Position numbers and translations under genes: made by a program. A model generated the notes under the pieces. It worked only from the letters and a program-made list of their open reading frames with translations. It was not told where the DNA came from and ran no database searches. Shown here in pieces: positions 6,633 through 16,134 of a stretch of 34,257 nt of DNA (within the stretch, counting starts at the first letter, position 1; every line of letters begins with the position of its first letter). The stretch is taken from the NCBI GenBank assembly GCA_902776545.1, contig CACYQO010000073.1, forward strand, positions 1-34,257. Reading direction: 5' to 3'. This DNA is from an uncultured Prevotellaceae bacterium. GTDB taxonomy: Bacteria > Bacteroidota > Bacteroidia > Bacteroidales > Bacteroidaceae.

Positions 6633-9471
6633 ACCGGTCAAGGTCGTCTTGAAGGAAGATGCCGCCCAGCTGAGTGAAGTGGTGGTTGTCGGTTACGGAC
6701 AGCAGAAGAAGGCATCCGTGGTGGGAAGTATCACCCAGACGGACGCAAAGACGCTGGAGCGTCACAGCGGACTGCCCTCGCTTGGTGCAGCCCTGACTGG
6801 TAACCTGCCTGGTGTGATCACGACAGCAAGTACTGGTCTGCCCGGTGAGGAAGACCCGAAGATTGTGATTCGCGGTGCCGCTACGCTGAACGGCAGTGCT
6901 GACCCGCTGATCCTTGTAGATGGTATCGAGCGACCGATGAACACGGTGGACCTGAGCTCGGTGCAGAACATTTCGGTGCTGAAGGATGCTTCGGCAACGG
7001 CTGTCTATGGTGTGAAGGGTGCTAACGGTGTGATCTTGATTACGACGAAGCGCGGTCAGGAGGGTAAGGCTCAGGTACATATCAAGGCCAACTCGACCAT
7101 GAAGGTGGTGTCAAAGCTGCCTGAGAAGTATGACTCGTACGACACGTTTATTATTAAGGATGACGTTATCCAGCGTGAGACGCCTGTGAGCGCGGGTTCC
7201 TGGGGAGCCTTCAAGGATATGGAGACTATCAAGAAGTACCGCTATCCTGCTAATTCGACGGAGTGGGACCGCTACCCGAATGTGGACTGGCAGGACGAAC
7301 TGTTCAAGAGTACGGCCATGTCTTATAACGTGACGGCGGACGTAAGCGGCGGTACGAAGGTGGTGAGGTATTTTGCTGCCATCGACTTCACGCACGAGGG
7401 TGATATCTTTAAGGAGTTCTCGAACGAGCGTGGCTATACTTCCGGTTTCGGCTACAACCGTATCAACCTGCGCTCGAACTTAGACTTCGACATCACGAAG
7501 ACGACGCAGTTCACGGTGAACCTGTTCGGCTCGAACGGCGTGCGCCGCTATCCCTGGGGTAACTCAGGCGGCAGTGATGCTTTCTGGGGCGGTATCTACC
7601 GGACGGCTCCTGACTCGTTCCGGCCGATTAACTCGAACGGTTCGTACGGTTTCTATGCTCCGCGTGATGCTGACCAGCCGAACTCGGTGGCCAACATTAC
7701 GTTTGCGGGTGACGAGCGTGCCACGAACACTCAGATTACGACTGACTTCATCCTGAAGCAGGATCTGGCTTTCGTGACCAAGGGTCTGAAGTTCTCTGCG
7801 CGTCTGTCGTATGACAACACGATGAGGGAGACTCGGCGCGGTATCAATGACTCGAACTACCATCCTTATTATGAGTATATCAACCCTGAGTCGGGTGATA
7901 TCAGCTACAACTCCCGCTGGAACCAGGATGAGGACACGCCGTATCAGGAGCAGGTGCTCTGGAGTACGAGTGCGGGTAGCGTGGATAAGGGATATACTTA
8001 TCGCAAACTGTACTACAGCTTGCAACTGGACTATGCACGACAGTTCGGCCAGCACGAGGTGACGGCGTTAGGACTGTTCAGCCGTGACACTTATGCACGG
8101 GGCTCTGAGTTCCCCCACTATCGTGAGGACTGGGTAATGCGTGCGACCTATAACTATGCAAGCCGCTATTTCGCAGAATTCAACGGTGCCTATAACGGCA
8201 GTGAGAAGTGGGGCTCGAACAACCGCTTCAAGTTCTTCCCCGCTGTGTCTGCCGGTTGGATGATCAGCGAGGAGGCGTTCGTGAAGAAGAACTTGAAATT
8301 CCTTGATATGTTTAAGATCCGTGCTTCTTGGGGTAAGGTCGGTGACGACAACCCTGGCGGACGCTGGCAGTATCGTGACGAGATTGACTATCCGTCGAAC
8401 TACTGGAAGCAGGGGCCCGGCATGGATGACAGTTCTCCTTACCGTCAGTACACATTCACCCGTTTGGGTAACCCCGATATCAAGTGGGAGACGGTGGAGA
8501 AGAAGAACTTAGGTTTCGACTATTCGTTCTTTGGCGGTCTGATTGCCGGTTCGTTCGATATCTTTGCCGACAAGCGTTCTGACGTGATTGTGGGCGGTGC
8601 CGAGCGTGCCATCCCCTCTTATTTCGGCTTCGAGGCTCCTACGTCTAACGTGGGTGTGATCAAGAATAACGGTTGGGAACTGACTGTACGTCTGAATAAG
8701 GTGTTCCCCAACAAGCTGCGCGTGTGGGCCAACTGTAACATCACGCACGCTGTGAATAAGATTGACTTCGCCGACGACCCGGAACTGAAGCCTGCCTACC
8801 AGAAGAAGGCCGGTTATGCCATTGGTCAGACAACGTCGTGGATCGATGCAGGATTCCTGAATACCTGGGACGACGTAATCGGCGAGACCTCACGCGTGAC
8901 GAAAGACGATCTGATACTGCCGGGTGACTACCGTATCGTGGACTTCAATGCCGACGGTATCATCGACAATGACGACCGTGCTCCTTATAAATATACTGGT
9001 ACTCCCCAGAATTCGTATAGTGCTACGATCGGCGCCGAGTGGAAGGGCTTTAGCATCAGCTGTCAGTTCTATGGCGTGGATAATGTGACCCGATACATCA
9101 ACTTTGATGAATTCTACGGGGCCACCAACGGACTCTTCAAGGAGGGCAGCTATTATTATGCCAGCACAGGGTCCGGTGAACTTCCTCTGCCGCGGTGGAC
9201 GGCCAAATTAGAGGAGCGTGACCAGGGTACCCGCTACTACTATGACGGTGCATTCGTACGTCTGAAGAATGCGGAGATTTCGTATACCTTCACCCAGAAC
9301 TGGTTGAAGAAGGTCGGTCTGAACATGCTGAAGGTGTATCTGAACGGTGACAACCTCCTGCTCTGGACCGACATGCCCGATGACCGTGAGTCTAACTTCA
9401 GTGGTGCCGGTAACAGAGGTGCCTATCCTACGGTACGCCGTTTCAATATGGGTATTGACTTGAACTTCTAA
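6550..9471 (+). CDS. SusC-like TonB-dependent outer-membrane transporter 1, main part
   Basis: This is an outer-membrane beta-barrel that imports oligosaccharides with its SusD partner, energized by TonB. After the end of the CarboxypepD_reg-like domain (VIVVSYVGM) come the region before the plug (AAQLSEVVVVGYGQQKKASV), the plug (IVIRGAATLNGSADPLILVDG, then ANGVILITTKRG) and a full SusC barrel ending MGIDLNF with a terminal aromatic residue. The frame joins to the signal-peptide ORF at 6396-6632 only through a frameshift. As printed, the ATG at 6550 has no signal peptide and could not be exported. It is followed after 12 bp by susD1 and is the first gene of a SusC-D-C-D operon. Confidence 0.95.
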   Translation: MTVPKENSVIVVSYVGMISKEVKAVSGKPVKVVLKEDAAQLSEVVVVGYGQQKKASVVGSITQTDAKTLERHSGLPSLGAALTGNLPGVITTASTGLPGEEDPKIVIRGAATLNGSADPLILVDGIERPMNTVDLSSVQNISVLKDASATAVYGVKGANGVILITTKRGQEGKAQVHIKANSTMKVVSKLPEKYDSYDTFIIKDDVIQRETPVSAGSWGAFKDMETIKKYRYPANSTEWDRYPNVDWQDELFKSTAMSYNVTADVSGGTKVVRYFAAIDFTHEGDIFKEFSNERGYTSGFGYNRINLRSNLDFDITKTTQFTVNLFGSNGVRRYPWGNSGGSDAFWGGIYRTAPDSFRPINSNGSYGFYAPRDADQPNSVANITFAGDERATNTQITTDFILKQDLAFVTKGLKFSARLSYDNTMRETRRGINDSNYHPYYEYINPESGDISYNSRWNQDEDTPYQEQVLWSTSAGSVDKGYTYRKLYYSLQLDYARQFGQHEVTALGLFSRDTYARGSEFPHYREDWVMRATYNYASRYFAEFNGAYNGSEKWGSNNRFKFFPAVSAGWMISEEAFVKKNLKFLDMFKIRASWGKVGDDNPGGRWQYRDEIDYPSNYWKQGPGMDDSSPYRQYTFTRLGNPDIKWETVEKKNLGFDYSFFGGLIAGSFDIFADKRSDVIVGGAERAIPSYFGFEAPTSNVGVIKNNGWELTVRLNKVFPNKLRVWANCNITHAVNKIDFADDPELKPAYQKKAGYAIGQTTSWIDAGFLNTWDDVIGETSRVTKDDLILPGDYRIVDFNADGIIDNDDRAPYKYTGTPQNSYSATIGAEWKGFSISCQFYGVDNVTRYINFDEFYGATNGLFKEGSYYYASTGSGELPLPRWTAKLEERDQGTRYYYDGAFVRLKNAEISYTFTQNWLKKVGLNMLKVYLNGDNLLLWTDMPDDRESNFSGAGNRGAYPTVRRFNMGIDLNF

Positions 9472-9483
9472 ATAAAAAGCGAT

Positions 9484-9696
9484 ATGAAAATAAGGAATAT
9501 ATATAAGATGGGCCTGATGGGCATTATGGGCCTGATGAGCCTGGCATCGTGCACGGACTATCTGGACAAGGAGGAGAGAAGTATTATTGACGCGTCGCAG
9601 CCCTATCTGAACTTCAGAAACTTCCAGGGCTTCGTGGAGGAACTGTATACTGCCATGCCCATTATGACGGGCCACCAGTACCACAGTCCAGGGTAA
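9484..9696 (+). CDS. SusD-like lipoprotein 1, N-terminal fragment (frame broken)
   Basis: The ORF starts 12 bp after susC1. It encodes a lipoprotein signal peptide with lipobox LASC (Cys23) followed by the SusD start (TDYLDKEERSIIDASQPYLN, then EELYTAMPIMTGHQYH). It stops at 9694. The family sequence resumes in the +1 frame from about 9689 (QGNYWGWNECFYSYF). One extra C near 9688, or a loss of 2 (mod 3) bases, would explain the break. The signal peptide is encoded by an in-frame imperfect repeat around GGCCTGATG. Confidence 0.85.
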   Translation: MKIRNIYKMGLMGIMGLMSLASCTDYLDKEERSIIDASQPYLNFRNFQGFVEELYTAMPIMTGHQYHSPG

Positions 9697-9751
9697 CTAC
9701 TGGGGATGGAACGAGTGCTTCTATTCATATTTCAAAGAGAAGCAGGGTGGT

Positions 9752-11341
9752 ATGAACACCGGTACTCCTGAGCGTATGATCAGTGACGTATCGACCAAGG
9801 GTTACCTGTATGGTCTCTGCTGGTTTGGTATCCGTAAGGCTAATATCGGTATTGCCAACTTAGACAAGATGGTGGATGCTACGCAAGAAGAGAAGAACCT
9901 CATTGCAGGACAGCTCTATTTCTTCCGTGCCTGGAATCACTTCATGCTGATGCAGTACTGGGGAGGCCTGCCCTATATCGATGTGGTGCTTGATGCGAAT
10001 TCTGTGTTCAACCTTCCTCGCCTGAGCTATCAGGCTACCGCCGAGAAGGCCGCTGAGGATTTCCAGAAGGCTGCTGACCTGCTGCCCGTGGATTGGGATC
10101 AGACAGCTGCCGGTAAGGCTACCTTAGGTAAGAACTCTGTACGTATTAATAAGGTGATGGCGCTGGCCTATAAGGGTAAGGACCTGCTTTGGGCCGGTAG
10201 TCCGATGATGAATCAGGAGTCGACAGGTAATGCCACGTATAACGCAGATTTCTGTAAGCGCGCTGCCGATACCTTTGCAGAGGTGCTGAAGATATGTGAT
10301 GAGACCGGCCGTTACGAACTGGCTGACTGGGATCACTACCAGGAGATCTTCTATACCTATAAGCAGAATAAGCTGAACGGTCTGAAGGAGGTGATGTTCT
10401 GGGAGAACATGGCTACCTGTCATATCGGTGTATGGCGTTGGAACCTCGTCAACGACTGGCGTCCGCCATTGATCAACAACTCGGGTATCAAGTGCTATCC
10501 TGCTGCTAACTATACCGACTATTTCGGCATGGCCAACGGTATGCCGATCCCCGATATCACTCAGCCTGATGCCGCCAGTGGTTACAATCCCGAGTATCCT
10601 TACAAGGATCGTGACCCGCGCTTCTACTATAACTTCATCTATGATGCTGTGAAGACCGTGCTGGACGGTAGTAAGATCCTGAAAGACGGTCTGCCCGACG
10701 AGCGCAAGCAGTATGCCAGCCTCTATGAGGGCGGTCTCTATCGTACCGATACACCTTCAAAGTGTGTGTTTACCGGTTATATGAACAAGAAGTTCACCTC
10801 TCAGTATATGAATGACTTCGACGATTATAAGGAAGGTACCGTTCTGGTGATGCCGCTCCTGCGTCTGGCCGATGTGTATCTGATGTATGCCGAGTCTACT
10901 GCTGCAGGTTATGGCTCTGCCACTGCCAGTGCTTCCGGCTACAGCCTCTCCGCCGTAGGTGCAATAGATAAGGTTCGTGCACGTGCAGGTGTGGCTGGTG
11001 TCAATTCCAAGTTCTTAGGTTCTGTCGATGATTTCATGAGCGAGGTTCGTCGTGAGCGTGCCGTTGAGCTCTCTTTCGAGGGGCACCGCTTCACCGACCT
11101 GCGTCGCTGGCTGTTGCTCGACAAGGCTCCTTACAACAAGAAGACCGCTGTCTATTTCGACCGTGCTGCTGATCAGTCGGACAAGGACCGCTATGCCAAT
11201 CCTAAGGAGAATCATGTGTTGAACTTGCGTGAGGTGGTGCTCGTCGAGCGTAAATACTCACTGCCCAAGCACAACTGGTTCCCATTCCCGCAGAAGGATG
11301 TTCAGATGTATCCTGAATTTGCCCAGAATCCGGGTTGGTGA
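9752..11341 (+). CDS. SusD-like glycan-binding lipoprotein 1, main part
   Basis: SusD proteins sit on the cell surface as a lid over SusC and bind glycan. This part has the TPR-rich SusD core (LIAGQLYFFRAWNHFMLMQY, QYWGGLPYIDVVLD) and the SusD C-terminal region (MPLLRLADVYLMYAESTAAG, EVRRERAVELSFEGHRFTDL), ending at NPGW. The open frame extends upstream of the ATG at 9752 to about 9689 and must be joined to the lipoprotein signal at 9484-9696. Apart from the frame break it looks complete. It is followed after 37 bp, mostly heptamer repeat, by susC2. Confidence 0.95.
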   Translation: MNTGTPERMISDVSTKGYLYGLCWFGIRKANIGIANLDKMVDATQEEKNLIAGQLYFFRAWNHFMLMQYWGGLPYIDVVLDANSVFNLPRLSYQATAEKAAEDFQKAADLLPVDWDQTAAGKATLGKNSVRINKVMALAYKGKDLLWAGSPMMNQESTGNATYNADFCKRAADTFAEVLKICDETGRYELADWDHYQEIFYTYKQNKLNGLKEVMFWENMATCHIGVWRWNLVNDWRPPLINNSGIKCYPAANYTDYFGMANGMPIPDITQPDAASGYNPEYPYKDRDPRFYYNFIYDAVKTVLDGSKILKDGLPDERKQYASLYEGGLYRTDTPSKCVFTGYMNKKFTSQYMNDFDDYKEGTVLVMPLLRLADVYLMYAESTAAGYGSATASASGYSLSAVGAIDKVRARAGVAGVNSKFLGSVDDFMSEVRRERAVELSFEGHRFTDLRRWLLLDKAPYNKKTAVYFDRAADQSDKDRYANPKENHVLNLREVVLVERKYSLPKHNWFPFPQKDVQMYPEFAQNPGW

Positions 11342-11345
11342 TTCT

Positions 11346-11379
11346 AAATTAGTAATTAGAAATTAGAAATTAGAAATTA
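11346..11379 (+). repeat. Heptamer repeat (AAATTAG family), about 5 units, abutting the susC2 start codon
   Basis: AAATTAG-TAATTAG-AAATTAG-AAATTAG-AAATTA fills the susD1-susC2 gap. The last A is the A of the ATG. The sequence then continues ATGATTACCAAA, as it does before the gene at 16134. Confidence 0.9.
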
Positions 11380-14183
11380 TGATTACCAAAGTAAAACATA
11401 TAATTGTGCTTTCGTTGTTGGCAGGCACCTTCCTGCCGCCAGTAGCCAGGGCACAGCAGGTAGCAGACACTGCACAGGTCAATGTGGCATTCGGTACGCA
11501 GGCCAAAGAGAATATCCTTGGTGGCGTCAGCGCTGTGAGTGTGTCGGACTTGCTGAAAAAGGATTATTATACCAGTAGCCTCGGTGAGCTGTCAAGCCTG
11601 GTCGGTGGCTATAATGGTAGTGTCTGGGGACAGGATGCTCTTATCCTGGTTGATGGCGTTCCCCGCGAGGCAAGCATGGTGGATCCTACTATGATTGAGT
11701 CGATTACCGTCATGAAGGCTGCCAGTGCGGTGACCCTCTACGGTAGCAAGGGCGCCAAGGGTGTTGTCCTGATCACCACCAAGCGTGGTGCAGCCGAGCC
11801 CCTGCATATTGACGTCCGCGCCAATACTGGTCTGTATTTTGCGAAGCGTTACCCGAAGTATCTGGGTGCTGCTGACTATATGAGGCTGTACAACGAGGCC
11901 CGCACCAACGATGGTCTGGCACCGCAGTATGACGAGGCCACCATCTACAACACGGCAACCGGTGTCAATCCTTATCGTTATCCCGATATGGACTTCTATA
12001 CCAGTGAGTTCCTGCGCAAGGCTTACAACCGCAGTGACGTAACTGCAGAGATCTCCGGTGGCAGTGACCGTGCAAGCTATTATGTCAATTTAGGTGCAGA
12101 GTACAATAAGAGCATGGTGAAGTATGGTGACAAGAAGAACGATGATGACCTCAACTTGCATGTCCGTGCCAATGTGGATATGAAGATTACTGACTGGCTG
12201 TCTGGCTTCACCAATGCTGCCATGAAGTTTCAGAACAACTATTCTGGTCGTGGCGACTTCTGGGGAGCTGCTGCAACCCTGCGCCCGAACTGGTATTCTC
12301 CGTTGCTGCCCATCAGCATGATGGACCAGAACGTGTCTTCTGTCTCTTCGTTAGTCAAGTCGAGTACGAATATCATTGACGGCGAGTATCTGCTTGGCGG
12401 TAACAATGCCAACCAGACGACTGTCTATGGTGACATGCTGAAGGCCGGCTATATCAAGTCTCGCGTGCGTACCTTTATGTTTGATGTCGGCTTGAAAGCT
12501 GATTTGAGCAGTATACTGAATGGTCTGACTTTCAGCACTGTCTATAGCATTGACTACTGGTATGACTATAACGAGGCATGGCAGGAGAAGTATGCTGTGT
12601 ATGAGCCGATCTGGTCTCAGATGAACGGACAGGATGTCATTATCGGTCTGAACAAGTATGGCCTTGATGAGCCTGCCACCAGTGAGTATATCGGTCAGGC
12701 ATTTGACCAGCAGACCACTACGTTCCGTGCGCAGTTCGACTATGTGAACAGCTTCGACCTGCATAACGTTGCTGCCACGCTGATGGGCTGGGGCTACCAG
12801 CAGCAGCTGGCGCGTGACGCTGACCACAGCAGCAGTGACTATCACCGCACGAGCAACCTGAACCTCGGCCTGCGTGTCGATTACAACTATGCACAGCGTT
12901 ATTATGCAGAGCTCTGCGGAACATTTGTTCATTCTGCCAAATTAGCTGAAGGTCACCGTAATGCTTTCTCGCCCTCTATAGCTCTCGGCTGGCGCATCAG
13001 CAATGAGAAGTGGTTCAAGGAGAACGTTTCGTTCTTCGATAACCTGAAGCTCACTGCTGCTTATTCTGTGCTCAATCAGGATATCGACCTCGAAGGCTGG
13101 TATATGTATCAGGGTGCATACAATGCCAGTGGCGGCTGGTACAGCTGGCAGGATGGTAACCAGGGCGGTGCCGCCCCCACCTCCACCCGTGCAGAGAACC
13201 TCGAGCTCACCTATGTCAAGCGCAAGGAGTGGCGCATCGGTCTGGAGGGTAGCCTGCTGAACCGCATGATTACGTTCGACATCAACTACTTCAATCAGAA
13301 GACCGACGGTCTGATCACTACTGGTGAGGCTACACTCTATCCCAGCTTCTTTACCGGCAGGGGAAGCTTCCTGCCCAATACCAACTTCAATGCTGACACA
13401 CGCAGCGGTATTGACTTTGATATTCACTTCAATAAGAAGTTCGGCCAGGTGGAAGCATCTCTCGGTGTTGTCGGTATGTACTACACGACGAAGGCCGACA
13501 AGCGCGACGAACTCTGGGCCAATGACTACCAGTACCGTGCAGGTCACAGCCTGAGCACCGCCTGGGGTTACGAGTGTGAAGGATTCTTCAATAGCCAGGA
13601 AGAAATAGACAATCACGCTACACAGACTTTCGGTGTGGTCCGTCCTGGTGACCTGAAGTATAAGGATCAGAATAATGACGGTGTCATCGACTCTAAGGAC
13701 CAGGTTGACCTGGGCAAGAGCGTGGCTCCTTTCTTCTACGGTGTGAACCTGGAACTGAAGTGGAAGAACTTCACGTTCTTTGCACTGGCTACAGGACAGG
13801 CTGGCGGTATCGCCTTCAAGAACAATAGTTACTATTGTCCGACAGGTACGAGCAAGTACAGTGTCTATGCCCTTGACCGCTGGACGCCTGCTACGGCATC
13901 TACAGCGTCTTATCCCCGTCTGACTACCACAGACAATGCTAACAACACTCAGACCTCTTCGTTCTGGAAGTATTCTACCAACCGGTTCGACCTGACGAAG
14001 GTGCAGGTGACCTACGACATGCCCCAGCAGTGGTTTGAGGGTAAGTTTGTCAAGGGCCTGAGCGTCTATCTGAACGGGGAGAGTCTGCTGACCATCTCTG
14101 GTGAGCGTGAGATTATGGAGACGGTGATTGGCGCTATGCCCCAGTGTCGTTTCTACAACCTCGGTGTAAAGGTCAATCTTTAA
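11379..14183 (+). CDS. SusC-like TonB-dependent transporter 2 (short N-terminus)
   Basis: This is a 934-aa outer-membrane TonB-dependent transporter. The signal peptide ends near PVARAQ (about residue 26). Unlike susC1 it has no CarboxypepD_reg-like domain; a short N-terminal stretch leads directly into the plug (GQDALILVDGVPREASMVDP, then GAKGVVLITTKRG). The barrel runs to the C-terminus (YNLGVKVNL). The frame is intact. It begins MITK, as do the next two genes, because all three start codons are fused to the same heptamer repeat. A second SusC/D pair directly after the first is the arrangement of the Xus xylan systems, where the two pairs probably handle different oligosaccharides. Confidence 0.93.
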   Translation: MITKVKHIIVLSLLAGTFLPPVARAQQVADTAQVNVAFGTQAKENILGGVSAVSVSDLLKKDYYTSSLGELSSLVGGYNGSVWGQDALILVDGVPREASMVDPTMIESITVMKAASAVTLYGSKGAKGVVLITTKRGAAEPLHIDVRANTGLYFAKRYPKYLGAADYMRLYNEARTNDGLAPQYDEATIYNTATGVNPYRYPDMDFYTSEFLRKAYNRSDVTAEISGGSDRASYYVNLGAEYNKSMVKYGDKKNDDDLNLHVRANVDMKITDWLSGFTNAAMKFQNNYSGRGDFWGAAATLRPNWYSPLLPISMMDQNVSSVSSLVKSSTNIIDGEYLLGGNNANQTTVYGDMLKAGYIKSRVRTFMFDVGLKADLSSILNGLTFSTVYSIDYWYDYNEAWQEKYAVYEPIWSQMNGQDVIIGLNKYGLDEPATSEYIGQAFDQQTTTFRAQFDYVNSFDLHNVAATLMGWGYQQQLARDADHSSSDYHRTSNLNLGLRVDYNYAQRYYAELCGTFVHSAKLAEGHRNAFSPSIALGWRISNEKWFKENVSFFDNLKLTAAYSVLNQDIDLEGWYMYQGAYNASGGWYSWQDGNQGGAAPTSTRAENLELTYVKRKEWRIGLEGSLLNRMITFDINYFNQKTDGLITTGEATLYPSFFTGRGSFLPNTNFNADTRSGIDFDIHFNKKFGQVEASLGVVGMYYTTKADKRDELWANDYQYRAGHSLSTAWGYECEGFFNSQEEIDNHATQTFGVVRPGDLKYKDQNNDGVIDSKDQVDLGKSVAPFFYGVNLELKWKNFTFFALATGQAGGIAFKNNSYYCPTGTSKYSVYALDRWTPATASTASYPRLTTTDNANNTQTSSFWKYSTNRFDLTKVQVTYDMPQQWFEGKFVKGLSVYLNGESLLTISGEREIMETVIGAMPQCRFYNLGVKVNL

Positions 14184-14187
14184 TTTG

Positions 14188-14236
14188 GAAATTAGGAATT
14201 AGAAATTAGGAATTAGTAATTAGAAATTAGAAATTA
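14188..14236 (+). repeat. Heptamer repeat (GAAATTA family), 7 units, abutting the susD2 start codon
   Basis: Seven consecutive units (GAAATTA, GGAATTA or GTAATTA) fill the gap between susC2 and susD2. The last A is the A of the ATG at 14236. It is the longest of the three copies (5, 7 and 6 units). Confidence 0.92.
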
Positions 14237-16083
14237 TGATTACAAAGATAAATATATTTAGTGGAAAGTGGAAAGTGGAAAGTGGAATGAGAAATGTCTG
14301 CTGTAGAGTAATCTCTTTCCTCTTTCCTCTTTCCTCCTTCCTCGTGACATCCTTCCTCCTGACATCCTGCGACGACTTGACGGAGCCTGCGTTGGAGAAC
14401 CAGAAGGACTTGGAGGCCTTAGAGAAGGAGGCGCTTTCCGTACAGCGTCTTCTGACGAATGCCTATGCTACGCTGCCTGCTTATTATGACAACAGCGACT
14501 ATGCTACTGACGATGCGGTGACCAACCAGAAGAGCGACCCTTATATCAAGATTGCCACTGGCGGTTGGACATCTGACAATACGACTTTGAGCGTATGGAG
14601 CACCTCGTATGCTGCTATCCAGTATGTGAACCTTTTCATGCAGACCAAAGACGGTCAGCGTTATGTGAAGAATGAGACCACGAACGCCCTGTTGAGCCGC
14701 CGCTTGCTGGGTGAGGCCTACGGTCTGCGTGGCATCCACATCTATTACCTGCTGCGTAACCACGCCGGGCTTGCGGGTAATCAGCTGACCGGTGTCCAGT
14801 TGTTTAACGAGGCATTGGATATCAACAGCGACTTCAATATCTCCCGCACGGCATTTGCTGATTGTGTCGCCAAGGCCCTTGCCGACTTTGACGAGGCTGT
14901 GAAGAATCTGCCGTTCGACTATGGTGACATCAACGATGACGCTGAGATTCCGGCAAAGTTCCGCGACATCACTACCGATCATTCCATGTACAACCTTGTG
15001 ATGGGTAACGAGGCCCGCCAGCTGGTGAATGCCCAGATCGTCGAGTCGTTCCGCTCCCGCCTGCTGCTGCTGGCTGCCAGCCCTGCCTTCCAGAATGACG
15101 GCTGGGACAAGGCTGCCAATGCTGCTGCTACCGTTATTGACGAGTTAGGCGGTGTGTCTGCCCTGCCTGCAAACGGTATCATTTATTATGACGGTGACAA
15201 CGTGGCAGATGCCACACTGGCAGAGGGCGCCAACCCCAAGGAAATCCTTTGGCGCGGTAATAAGGAAACCAACAGTACGACACAGGAGAGTAACAACTAT
15301 CCTCCCACGCTCTTTGGCAACGGTATGATGAATCCCACCCAGAACCTGGTGGATGCCTTCCCCACGGCTACTGGTTATCCTATCAGCGACAGCCGCTCCG
15401 GCTATGACCCCCAGGCTCCTTATGCTAACCGTGATCCTCGCCTGGATCTGTACATCATCCATGATGGCAGCACTGCCGGTGTGAACAGCACTGTGATCCG
15501 TACCGGCAGCAAGTCGGGTTCCAACGACGGTATCGATGTCGTGGAGAGCAAGTCAACGCGTACTGGCTACTATATGAAGAAGCGCCTGCGTATGAATGTC
15601 AACTGTAATCCCTCTTCTACTTCGGGACAGACACACATCACGCCGCGCATCCGTCTGACGGAGATCTTCCTGAACTATGCAGAGGCAGCCAACGAGGCCT
15701 GGGGCCCGAAGGGTGAAGGCGGTCACGGCTACTCTGCCTACGACATCATCAAGGCTATCCGCCAGCGTGCAGGCATCACCGATACCGGTTATCTCGATGA
15801 GTGCGCTGCCGATAAGGAGAAGATGCGCCAGCTGATTCGCAACGAGCGCCGTCTGGAGCTCTGCTTTGAGAGCTTCCGCTTCTGGGATCTGCGCCGTTGG
15901 AAGTCTGACCTGACAGAATCTGCCCGCGGTCTTGATGTCAATGAAGACCTCAGCGGTATTACCTACACTCCGCTGAACAGCGTTGAGGTACGTGCTTTCC
16001 AGTCTTATCAGACCTATGGTCCTATCCCGCAGACTGAGGTGTTGAAGTATAATAACCTGCAGCAGAATGACGGGTGGAGGTGA
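14236..16083 (+). CDS. SusD-like glycan-binding lipoprotein 2
   Basis: This is a surface lipoprotein partner of susC2, up to 615 aa. The SusD core is clear (LGEAYGLRGIHIYYLLRNHA, TPRIRLTEIFLNYAEAANEA, RNERRLELCFESFRFWDLRR, ending QNDGW). The N-terminus is odd. From the first ATG the lipobox Cys is residue 45, long for a lipoprotein signal. A second ATG at 14287 (Met18) gives a normal 28-residue signal, MRNVCC through FLLTSC. A GTGGAAA heptamer repeat lies between the two ATGs, and a CTCTTTC heptamer repeat encodes the hydrophobic core. Translation may therefore really start at 14287. Confidence 0.93.
   Translation: MITKINIFSGKWKVESGMRNVCCRVISFLFPLSSFLVTSFLLTSCDDLTEPALENQKDLEALEKEALSVQRLLTNAYATLPAYYDNSDYATDDAVTNQKSDPYIKIATGGWTSDNTTLSVWSTSYAAIQYVNLFMQTKDGQRYVKNETTNALLSRRLLGEAYGLRGIHIYYLLRNHAGLAGNQLTGVQLFNEALDINSDFNISRTAFADCVAKALADFDEAVKNLPFDYGDINDDAEIPAKFRDITTDHSMYNLVMGNEARQLVNAQIVESFRSRLLLLAASPAFQNDGWDKAANAAATVIDELGGVSALPANGIIYYDGDNVADATLAEGANPKEILWRGNKETNSTTQESNNYPPTLFGNGMMNPTQNLVDAFPTATGYPISDSRSGYDPQAPYANRDPRLDLYIIHDGSTAGVNSTVIRTGSKSGSNDGIDVVESKSTRTGYYMKKRLRMNVNCNPSSTSGQTHITPRIRLTEIFLNYAEAANEAWGPKGEGGHGYSAYDIIKAIRQRAGITDTGYLDECAADKEKMRQLIRNERRLELCFESFRFWDLRRWKSDLTESARGLDVNEDLSGITYTPLNSVEVRAFQSYQTYGPIPQTEVLKYNNLQQNDGWR
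14261..14288 (+). repeat. GTGGAAA heptamer repeat, 4 units, in the 5' end of susD2
   Basis: GTGGAAA occurs three times, followed by GTGGAAT. It lies between the two candidate start codons of susD2 and is nearly complementary to the CTCTTTC repeat 25 bp further on, so the two could pair as an imperfect hairpin in the mRNA. Confidence 0.88.
14313..14340 (+). repeat. CTCTTTC heptamer repeat, 4 units, encoding the susD2 signal-peptide core
   Basis: CTCTTTC occurs three times, followed by CTCCTTC, within the coding region for ISFLFPLSSFL. Loss or gain of a unit would shift the frame inside the signal peptide. The same repeat encodes the same residues in the gene at 16134. Confidence 0.9.
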
Positions 16084-16092
16084 TTTAAATTG

Positions 16093-16134
16093 GAAATTAG
16101 AAATTAGAAATTAGAAATTAGAAATTAGAAATTA
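16093..16134 (+). repeat. Heptamer repeat (GAAATTA), 6 perfect units, abutting the start of the DUF1735-type gene
   Basis: Six identical GAAATTA units follow the susD2 stop. The final A is the A of the ATG at 16134, and the codons after it (ATGATTACCAAA) match those of susC2. Confidence 0.93.

Noticed and set aside
11346-16134. Heptamer tracts considered as a CRISPR array
   Set aside because: Units are 7 bp and directly adjacent with no spacers, and no cas genes are present.
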